Shown piece after piece: positions 7,707-13,779 of a stretch of DNA of 16,366 nucleotides. The notes under the pieces were generated by a model, which did not search any database, was not told the origin of the DNA, and was given only the letters and a program-made list of their open reading frames with translations. Made by a program: the position numbers and the translations under genes. The DNA is taken from contig CAYQMB010000066.1 of assembly GCA_964418565.1 (NCBI GenBank), forward strand, positions 1 through 16,366, written 5' to 3'. Origin of the DNA: JAQIBY01 sp964418565. GTDB lineage: Bacteria > Bacteroidota > Bacteroidia > Bacteroidales > ML635J-15. Numbering within the stretch: the first letter of the stretch is position 1; the number at the start of each line of letters is the position of its first letter.

Positions 7707-8219
7707 TCAAACAATGCCGTCGGAGCAGTAGGTGCGGCGGGCACAGGTTTTACAGTGCCTGCCCATCCATACTTCATCAAACTGGCTGATTGCCGCTTCG
7801 ATAATCTCTGGTTCATCAGTGAAAATGCCGGCTTCAAAATTGCGTTTGTCCGGCGATTTTGCGCCCATGGCAGCACCGGTTAAGTTGGCAGAGCCGATGT
7901 AAACCGTTTGCATATCAATGATGATCAGCTTAAAATGAACACGGGGACAAAGCATGCGTTCAAGTTGTTTCTGCAAGGCCGGGTATTTATCAAAATCGCG
8001 ACGGAAATTTTTGCCGGGTTCTTTGGCATGAATCAGTCGTACAGCGGTACCTTTCTTCAGCCGTTCGGAGAGAACATGCAGATACGGCACAAAACTACCA
8101 CGGTAATTCACGTGCAGATCTTTAAGATCGGCAGTTCCGATCCACAGGGTCTCTCTGGCTGAAAAGCTTGCTTTCAGCACTCTGTCATAATGTTGCTTGT
8201 CGCGGATGTATTCCAGCAT
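7707..8219 (-). CDS. phospholipase D-like protein with one HKD motif and a cysteine-rich tail
   Basis: The protein has 170 residues from the ATG at 8219. The single HKD motif is H95-x-K97-x4-D102 in HFKLIIIDMQTVYIGSANLTGA, as in small PLD nucleases (Nuc, Zuc/PLD6) that act as dimers sharing one active site from two HKD copies. The N-terminal half gives strand WIGTADLKDL and a basic region. The tail has three cysteines (C156, C159, C165; C-x2-C-x5-C, preceded by a His), which suggests bound metal. There is no signal peptide, so it is probably cytoplasmic. A TTG at 8228 would add three residues, but a perfect promoter -7 box overlaps it, favouring the ATG. It is downstream of the DJ-1 gene on the same strand with its own promoter candidate. 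Nuclease versus lipase activity is undecided. Confidence 0.8.
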   Translation of the reverse strand: MLEYIRDKQHYDRVLKASFSARETLWIGTADLKDLHVNYRGSFVPYLHVLSERLKKGTAVRLIHAKEPGKNFRRDFDKYPALQKQLERMLCPRVHFKLIIIDMQTVYIGSANLTGAAMGAKSPDKRNFEAGIFTDEPEIIEAAISQFDEVWMGRHCKTCARRTYCSDGIV

Positions 8220-8225
8220 ACCCGG

Positions 8226-8254
8226 CAAAGGTAGGGATTTTAACCAAAATCAAA
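8226..8254 (-). promoter_or_regulatory. candidate promoter of the PLD-like gene, possibly leaderless
   Basis: On the minus strand TTTG (8254-8251), 17 bases, then TACCTTTG (8233-8226), a perfect TAnnTTTG. Only 6 bases separate the box from the ATG at 8219, so transcription could begin at or next to the start codon. The spacer is 2 bases shorter than usual. Confidence 0.45.
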
Positions 8255-8315
8255 TAATTTGATAGGTAGGACCCTGGAGGTCGGGCTGGCTGGTAAACCG
8301 GTCTTCAGGTCCGGC

Positions 8316-8933
8316 TTAGTACAATTTATCTTCAAGTGCCTTGCAAAATGCGGCCAGGTCATCCGGGTTTCTGGATGTAATAAGGTTGCCGTCAATAACC
8401 GGAGCATCATCGACAAAATTAACGCCGGCTTCCACCATTTCTTCTTTTACGCTTTTGTAGGAAGTAGCTTTTACGCCATCCATAAGACCAGCGGTAATTA
8501 AAATCTGCGGTCCGTGGCAAATGGCAGCAACCGGTTTACCGCTTTTGTAAAAATCTTTAGCAAAAGCAACGATGTCGTCATGTTTTCTGAGTTTTGATGG
8601 TGCATGGCCACCCGGGATGATAAGGGCATCAAAATCTTCAACCTTTACCTCATCGGTTGTTTTGTGGATTTTTATGGTAAAGTCGCTGTTATAAGATTTG
8701 ACCTCAGCTTTTTCAATGCCGATTGTTGTGATTTCAGCACCACGGTTTGTAAAATATCCAATTGGCATATACGCTTCCTGGTCCTGGAATCCTTCTCCTG
8801 TAATAACTGCAATTTTCTTCATGTCTTTTTGTTTTTCAGTGTTTGACGTATTGTTGTTTTCAGTGGGCTTATCGCAAGAGGCAAATAGTGTTGCAAAGGC
8901 AATAAGTCCGGTAATTATTCTGTGTTTTTTCAT
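8316..8933 (-). CDS. DJ-1/PfpI family protein with lipoprotein signal
   Basis: This 205-residue protein is of the class I glutamine-amidotransferase-like fold (PfpI, YhbO, DJ-1). Residues 1-20 are a lipoprotein signal with lipobox LFASC (C20), then a polar linker rich in Asn, Thr and Lys (21-37), then the domain from about 39. The nucleophile elbow is AAICHGP with C139 and H140. PGGHAP at 107-112 is the family loop. Where PfpI has the Glu that polarises the Cys (motif FED), this protein has GFQDQE, so the position appears to be Gln50. Most relatives are cytoplasmic; here the domain would be tethered in the periplasm. An internal Met38 could start a cytoplasmic form, but no ribosome site supports it. 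Role (glyoxalase, chaperone or protease-like) is unknown. Confidence 0.85.
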   Translation of the reverse strand: MKKHRIITGLIAFATLFASCDKPTENNNTSNTEKQKDMKKIAVITGEGFQDQEAYMPIGYFTNRGAEITTIGIEKAEVKSYNSDFTIKIHKTTDEVKVEDFDALIIPGGHAPSKLRKHDDIVAFAKDFYKSGKPVAAICHGPQILITAGLMDGVKATSYKSVKEEMVEAGVNFVDDAPVIDGNLITSRNPDDLAAFCKALEDKLY

Positions 8934-9153
8934 AATCGTTTTACCATTTGGTTTACATGGAAATAAACGGATAATGTGAATAATTGTTCATGAAAATCTT
9001 ATGCAAATCATTGGTAAAGTCCTGCTAATTAGGGGATGCTTATCATATTTTGGAATCGGGTGATACAGAAATATCAACTGAACATCAGGCTGGCTGTTGT
9101 CAGGCAGAATTAAGTTACTTTCCTGTGATATTTCGCGGCAAGCAGGAAGCCGG

Positions 9154-9311
9154 CAGCCTGTGCAGGGCTTTTGCCAATGGTATGACTGCAGGGCAGGAGT
9201 GACCATAACTTGCGGAGCTCTTGCGGTTTCCGGATGGAACCGTAAAGCGGAGCAGGGAACTCCCAGGCCTGCAGTGTCATACCGGCAAAAGCACTGTGCA
9301 GCTACAGGCTG
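9154..9311. repeat. 158-base imperfect palindrome in a gene-free gap
   Basis: The gap 8934-9441 holds no convincing gene; the two open frames over it mirror each other because of this palindrome. Paired segments from outside in are CAGCCTGT (9154-9161) with ACAGGCTG (9304-9311), GCTTTTGCC (9167-9175) with GGCAAAAGC (9284-9292), GGTATGAC (9179-9186) with GTCATACC (9276-9283), TGCAGG (9187-9192) with CCTGCA (9268-9273), and at the centre CGGTTTCC (9224-9231) with GGAACCG (9236-9242). Small bulges separate them. It resembles a folded repeat or MITE-like element. The nearest genes end 130 bases (tcdA) and start 220 bases (DJ-1 gene) away, both on the minus strand. It may also act as a transcription barrier after tcdA. 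Confidence 0.7.
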
Positions 9312-9441
9312 TATGCTGACCCTGAGGCCTGCATCCATGAATTTACTTATGCGTTAATGTATGGTTCCGGAGTGAGAGCTGTGCTGATGGTAGAAATATG
9401 CCTCAGGGGGCCGCCCAAATGATCATAATCCCTGAAACAGC

Positions 9442-10161
9442 TCAGTGTGTTCTGATGTGATTGATGGCTTCGGCGGCCATGAATGCCCCAAAAATGGAAG
9501 GGAGGGCTGAAATGGTACCGGCATTGGATTTTTTATTGCGGCCTTCTTCGAGAACAACTTTCGAGCGGTCGGTTTTTTCGGATGAGAACACGACTTTAAA
9601 GCCGGTATAGATGTTGATTTTGTGGAGTCTTTTGCGCAGCATGCGTCCCAGTGTGCAATTGTAGGATTTGCTGATGTCAGCCATTTTTACAGCCGAGGGG
9701 TCGGTTTTTCCGGCTGAACCAAGGGATGAAATGTGAGGGACTTCTGTGTTCAGACAGGCCTGAATCAGGTTTATTTTTGGCGTAAGGGTATCGATGCAGT
9801 CCAGAACGTAATCGTAATCATGAAGGGGGATGTTTTGTTTTAGGCTTTCTTCAGTGATGAAAACATCATAAAGGCTGAGGTTTAATGCCGGGTTGATATC
9901 CTGCAGCCGCTTGGCCAGGACTTCAGCCTTGTTTTTCCCAATGGTGGAATGCAGGGCGGGAAGCTGGCGGTTGATGTTTGAGGGGGTAATGGTATCGTTA
10001 TCGACAATGCTGATGTTGCCTATTCCGGTACGTGCAAGGTGCTCAGCGGCCCATGATCCTACACCGCCAAGGCCGGTTACCAGCACACGGGCATCAGCGA
10101 GCTTTTCAATCTGTTTGTCATCCATCAACATGTGGGTACGTGCCTGCCAGTCTGAATTCAT
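9442..10161 (-). CDS. tcdA: tRNA threonylcarbamoyladenosine dehydratase (TcdA/CsdL)
   Basis: This 239-residue E1-like enzyme uses ATP to convert t6A at tRNA position 37 to cyclic t6A. The N-terminus WQARTHMLMDDKQIEKLADA is the TcdA opening. The nucleotide loop is VTGLGGVGSWAAEHLARTGIG (from residue 28). IVDNDTITPSNINRQ (52-66) supplies the ATP and Mg contacts. DCIDTLTPK and SLGSAGKTDPSAVKMADI follow, as in E. coli TcdA. It is about 30 residues shorter than the E. coli protein, mostly in the C-terminal third. The start ATG at 10161 overlaps the stop of the TatD-like gene in ATGA, so translation is probably coupled. The ThiF and MoeB families share the fold, but the N-terminal block and the absence of the zinc cysteine pairs point to TcdA. 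Confidence 0.92.
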   Translation of the reverse strand: MNSDWQARTHMLMDDKQIEKLADARVLVTGLGGVGSWAAEHLARTGIGNISIVDNDTITPSNINRQLPALHSTIGKNKAEVLAKRLQDINPALNLSLYDVFITEESLKQNIPLHDYDYVLDCIDTLTPKINLIQACLNTEVPHISSLGSAGKTDPSAVKMADISKSYNCTLGRMLRKRLHKINIYTGFKVVFSSEKTDRSKVVLEEGRNKKSNAGTISALPSIFGAFMAAEAINHIRTH

Positions 10162-10802
10162 TTTGCCTGTATGGATTTAAAGTTTGTTTGGATGATATCA
10201 GCCAGTTTTTCTTTGCTGATGCCTTTAATGCGTGCTCCCTGATTGTAGATGTCATCAATATCGGAGCTGCTTTCGTCCGTTTCGAGAAACAAGAGCTCAT
10301 CCGGGGTGTTTCTGAAGGTTTCTTCCATGCTTTTTATGCCGCGCATGAGAATGGCACCATACGAAAGGTATATGCCATGTTCTGAGCATTGCCGCATGAT
10401 TTGCTGATTTCCTCTGAACCCGTGTAATATCCAGGCTTGCGTTGGTTTGTGGATTTTATACAGGGCAATGATATCGGGATATGCTTTTACCGCATGTATG
10501 ATCAGTGGTTTTTGCAGCTTTTCACTCAAATTTATCTGGGCTTTAAAAACGTCGACCTGTTTGTTCCAGTTTGATGTGGACGCTCTGTCGAGACCGCATT
10601 CGCCAATGGCAAATGCCTTATAAGCTTTGGGATAAAGTTCATCAATGAGGTTTTTGGTTGGTCCTTTTTCGGCATGCCATGGATGAACGCCTATGGAAAA
10701 CAGGTCTGTTTCCGGGATATAGGAACGATGGAAGTAACTGACGAGTTCGTTTCGTTCGCTGCTACCTGAAGCACTGTGTGTATGTATATCAATGAGTTGC
10801 AT
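10158..10802 (-). CDS. TatD family metal-dependent hydrolase (deoxyribonuclease-like)
   Basis: This 214-residue TIM-barrel amidohydrolase carries all expected metal ligands: H7 and H9 (DIHTHS), E68 (GECGLD), H103 (LIIHAVKA), H127 (HGFRG) and D176 (ETDES). SIGVHPWH at 37-43 is the TatD loop. TatD enzymes are 3'-5' exonucleases or DNases, or act on D-aminoacyl-tRNA; which of these applies here is unknown. It is about 45 residues shorter than E. coli TatD, with trimmed loops but no missing ligand. Its first 14 bases overlap the end of the radical SAM gene and its stop overlaps tcdA, so it is the middle gene of a compact operon. Confidence 0.88.
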   Translation of the reverse strand: MQLIDIHTHSASGSSERNELVSYFHRSYIPETDLFSIGVHPWHAEKGPTKNLIDELYPKAYKAFAIGECGLDRASTSNWNKQVDVFKAQINLSEKLQKPLIIHAVKAYPDIIALYKIHKPTQAWILHGFRGNQQIMRQCSEHGIYLSYGAILMRGIKSMEETFRNTPDELLFLETDESSSDIDDIYNQGARIKGISKEKLADIIQTNFKSIQAK

Positions 10803-11727
10803 TTTGTTTGAATGCTTTGCCCTGCCACATGCCGGCAGTATTCATAGTTTTCTTTAATTGTTCAACAAATTCAAAATTTTTCAGACCCTTCCAGTCGGGG
10901 CTGATAACCAGATTCCTTGGAGACTCACTGGTAAATCGCTCAACGACAATGTCGGGGTCGAGCAGCATAAGAAAATCTGCTACGATTTGAATATACTGCT
11001 TTGCTGATAAAGTAACAAAATCATCAGGTACTTGTTTAAACTCCCCGGCCATGGCTGTATTTTTCAGGATTTGGAGCTGGTGCAGTTTCAGACTGTGAGG
11101 CTTGAGTTTATTGATGGCCCTGGTATGATTGAGGAAATCCTGCCGGTTTTCACCCGGTAGTCCGATAATAAGATGGGCACCGGTGCGGAATGTTTTGTTC
11201 CGGCACATCTCAAATGCCCGTGTTGTTGTCTGAAAATCGTGGCCTCTGTTGATGCGTTTCAGGCTTTTATCAAGGGTGGATTCCACACCGAACTCCAGGC
11301 TGATGTACATGCGTTGGCCAAGCTCGTTGAGGTAATCGACCTTTTCTTTTGTTATGCTGTCCGGTCGGGTAGCTATAACCAGGCCGCAAACGCCATCAAC
11401 GGCAAGGGCTTCTTCAGTAAGGCGCTTAAAATGGTCAAAGCTGGTGTAGGTGTTGGTAAAGGATTGAAAGTAAGCCAGGTATTTTTGTGCTTTGTATTTT
11501 TTAGAAAAGAATGCAATGCCTTCCTGCAGTTGCTGGCGTACGCTTTTGTCTGCTTTGCAGTAAAACGGGCTAAAGCTGCTGTTGTTGCAATAGGTGCAGC
11601 CGTCATTGCTGATGCTGCCATCCAGATTGGGGCATCCAAGTGCGGTGTTTACAGATATTTTCTGTACCCGCTGTCCGAAATGCTGCCGCACGAAAGCCGG
11701 ATAATCGTTCCAAGGTTTCTCTTGCAT
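10789..11727 (-). CDS. TIGR01212-type radical SAM protein (YhcC-like)
   Basis: This 312-residue protein (from ATG 11727) is a radical SAM enzyme related to E. coli YhcC and the Elp3-like group. The [4Fe-4S] cysteines are C32, C44 and C47 in CPNLDGSISNDGCTYCNN, the long CX11CX2C spacing typical of TIGR01212 rather than CX3CX2C. YISLEFGVES, INRGHDF and AHLIIGLPGE are the SAM-binding and barrel strands in family order. The N-terminus MQEKPWNDYPAFVRQHFG fits the family start. A TTG at 11778 would add 17 residues but lies in a promoter-like sequence; the ATG has GGGG 3-6 bases upstream. The substrate is unproven; co-location with tcdA makes tRNA modification attractive, but that is inference. Confidence 0.9.
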   Translation of the reverse strand: MQEKPWNDYPAFVRQHFGQRVQKISVNTALGCPNLDGSISNDGCTYCNNSSFSPFYCKADKSVRQQLQEGIAFFSKKYKAQKYLAYFQSFTNTYTSFDHFKRLTEEALAVDGVCGLVIATRPDSITKEKVDYLNELGQRMYISLEFGVESTLDKSLKRINRGHDFQTTTRAFEMCRNKTFRTGAHLIIGLPGENRQDFLNHTRAINKLKPHSLKLHQLQILKNTAMAGEFKQVPDDFVTLSAKQYIQIVADFLMLLDPDIVVERFTSESPRNLVISPDWKGLKNFEFVEQLKKTMNTAGMWQGKAFKQNATH

Positions 11728-11747
11728 AGCCCCTGTTTTTACGCTTT

Positions 11748-11779
11748 CAAAGCAAGGTAAAATCCGTCGTTTATGCAAA
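11748..11779 (-). promoter_or_regulatory. candidate promoter of the radical SAM-TatD-tcdA operon
   Basis: On the minus strand TTTG (11779-11776), 20 bases, then TTGCTTTG (11755-11748), one mismatch from TAnnTTTG. The box ends 20 bases before the ATG at 11727. It lies in the 57-base gap behind the kinase stop, so the three genes could be transcribed apart from the kinase. Confidence 0.4.
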
Positions 11780-11784
11780 CGGCC

Positions 11785-13491
11785 TTAAGCCTGTTTTTGA
11801 TTTTTGATTTCTTCCATGGCTTTCATCAGTTTTGTTTTCAACACCTCGGGGTCAATAGGCTTACTGATGTAATCATTAAATCCTGATTTCAGGCTCAGGG
11901 CTTCATCACCAGCCATGGCGTGTGCTGTCTGAGCAATAATGTAAACATCAGTATTAAACTCCCGGATTGCTTTCAAAGCCTCGTGTCCATTCATTACCGG
12001 CATTTTTAAATCCATGAGGATGATGTCAATGTCGGGGTTGGCTTTCAGGGCTTCAATGGCCTTTTCTCCGTTGAATACCTGTTTGGGCTTGATGCCAAAA
12101 TGATTCAGAATGCGTTTAAAGTACTGTTGATTAAACATGTCATCTTCGGCTATCATGAGGTTGATGCCGCTGAGGTCTGCTTCTGCCATGCCAGCAGTGG
12201 CAGTATCTGTTTTCAGCTTCTCCTCGCGGTAGCCTTCTTTGGGAATGTCAAAAGAAAATTCAGAGCCTTTGGAGGGTTCTGAGCTGACGTTAAGTTCACC
12301 TCCGAGTTGCTGCACAATGTTGGCAGAAATGTACAGGCCGATGCCTGTTCCACCGTAGAGCACCTCACTTGATTCCGGCCCGGCTTTATAAAAGCGTTCA
12401 AAAATGTGTTTTTGCTTTTCCAGGGCAATGCCTATGCCTGTATCTTTTACGGTAAATCGGAGGCTGTCTGTTTGTGGTTCACAATACAAGCTGACAGATC
12501 CTTCTTCTGTAAATTTGATTGCGTTATTCATCAAATTTGTAAGCACCTGCCTGAGCCGGGATTTATCCGTATACACCCAAATGGTTTTTTCGGGACAGTG
12601 TATATCAAAGCGGATTTCCGTTTTCTTCTGTTTTGAAATGATTTGACGGAAGCTTTTGTCCAGGTTGCAAATCATCTCGCTTATGTTTATTTCCGCTTTG
12701 TTGATGTTGAGTTGTCCGGATTCTATTTTGGAAACATCCATGATGTCATTTATGACATTGAGTAGCTGCTGGTTGTTTTCTTTTATAATGCTGTAATATT
12801 CCTGACGCTGCTTTACACTGACGTTTTCTTTACTCATCATTTCGCTGAACCCAAGGATTGCATTGAGCGGAGTTCGTATTTCATGGCTCATGTTGGCGAG
12901 AAATGAGGTTTTGAGCATGTCGGATTTTTTTGCCTGCCGGTAGGCTTTTATGTAAGCATTTTTGGATAATCGCAGGATGACAAAAATAATGGAAATGTAT
13001 ATCAGGACACCTGTATAAGTGTCAATCAGACGTGTCATTTCAGATTCATATTCTCCTGTTATTCCCGGGTAAGTCAAATCAAGGAGAAATACTGCGATGA
13101 GGTTCAGTGCTATTAATGTGGTAATGTAAATAAGTGTTCTGCCTGACCACATGAAAATGAGAATGCTGTAGAGAACAACAAAAAAGTAAGGGGCAGGACC
13201 GGAAGAGCCATAATTAAACAGCCAAAGCAGGTTAACAATCGCCAGGCTGTTTATGGTGACAATCCATTTGGCAAGATGCAATTTTATGCGTTTTATACCC
13301 ATCCAGGTTGTTATCCCAAAAATAACGGCACCCAGCAGTGGAATGCAAACCAAAATTATGGGAAATTGCAGACTGAAATTAATGATGGTTCCAAGTATTG
13401 CCATAGTGCCTGCAATCAGGCTGAGGGCTATGATAAATCGTCGTTCAAAATCAATAAATTCGTTCTGTGCTTCAATGTTTTCTTTCTCCAT
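11785..13491 (-). CDS. membrane-bound hybrid sensor histidine kinase with fused receiver
   Basis: The protein has 568 residues. Residues 1-18 are cytoplasmic and charged. Six hydrophobic helices follow at about 19-41, 43-62, 75-93, 101-115, 118-138 and 159-176, with no sizeable periplasmic domain, so the ligand is probably sensed within or at the membrane. HisKA contains FLANMSHEIRTPLNAILGFSE with H203. The ATPase has LTNLMNNAIKFTEEG (N box, 318-331), D350-TGIGI (G1) and YGGTGIGLYI (G2). The receiver (from about 443) has acidic D450 and D451, phospho-acceptor D494 in ILMDLKMP, and K544. No DNA-binding output is fused, so a phosphotransfer partner must lie elsewhere. The ATG at 13491 has AAGGAA about 10 bases upstream. 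It is divergent from the alpha-oxoamine synthase gene and precedes the radical SAM operon. Confidence 0.92.
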   Translation of the reverse strand: MEKENIEAQNEFIDFERRFIIALSLIAGTMAILGTIINFSLQFPIILVCIPLLGAVIFGITTWMGIKRIKLHLAKWIVTINSLAIVNLLWLFNYGSSGPAPYFFVVLYSILIFMWSGRTLIYITTLIALNLIAVFLLDLTYPGITGEYESEMTRLIDTYTGVLIYISIIFVILRLSKNAYIKAYRQAKKSDMLKTSFLANMSHEIRTPLNAILGFSEMMSKENVSVKQRQEYYSIIKENNQQLLNVINDIMDVSKIESGQLNINKAEINISEMICNLDKSFRQIISKQKKTEIRFDIHCPEKTIWVYTDKSRLRQVLTNLMNNAIKFTEEGSVSLYCEPQTDSLRFTVKDTGIGIALEKQKHIFERFYKAGPESSEVLYGGTGIGLYISANIVQQLGGELNVSSEPSKGSEFSFDIPKEGYREEKLKTDTATAGMAEADLSGINLMIAEDDMFNQQYFKRILNHFGIKPKQVFNGEKAIEALKANPDIDIILMDLKMPVMNGHEALKAIREFNTDVYIIAQTAHAMAGDEALSLKSGFNDYISKPIDPEVLKTKLMKAMEEIKNQKQA

Positions 13492-13692
13492 CTGATAAAT
13501 TCCTTGTCGGACTTCCTGTTTAATGATTTAAAAATAATAAAAATTTGCGTATGCACGGAGGTAAACCATGATTTTTTAACTTAGGGTTTTCTCTTGAGAT
13601 TATTGCATTTTAATATATAGTAAATGCTGCAAAAACAGACGTGAAAAGTCTGAAAAACGATTTAAAAAACATCTGAAAGTCGAATATTAGTA

Positions 13693-13729
13693 ACATGTCA
13701 ATGAAATTCTTGTCATTCATGTATCTTTA
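13693..13729 (+). promoter_or_regulatory. operator-like dyad and -7-like box before the alpha-oxoamine synthase gene
   Basis: In the 288-base divergent gap (13492-13779) the arms ACATG-tc-AATGA (13693-13704) and TCATT-CATGT (13713-13722) pair over 10 bp with a 2-base bulge. The right arm runs into TATCTTTA (13722-13729), one base from the TAnnTTTG consensus. No TTTG is seen at -33, which would fit an activated promoter. A second short dyad, CAGAC (13636-13640) with GTCTG (13648-13652), lies nearer the middle, and CTCCTGAGGAG is at 13743-13753. Confidence 0.3.
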
Positions 13730-13779
13730 TGGTGAACCTTACTCCTGAGGAGTTGTTAACATAAAAATGCATTAATAAA

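Noticed and set aside
8988..9357. Overlapping frames on both strands in the 8934-9441 gap
   Set aside because: Both are kept open by the 158-base palindrome; their composition is not protein-like and no start signals are present.
11173..11760. Plus-strand frame of 195 codons
   Set aside because: It is antisense to the radical SAM gene, whose Fe-S cysteines and family motifs are unambiguous.
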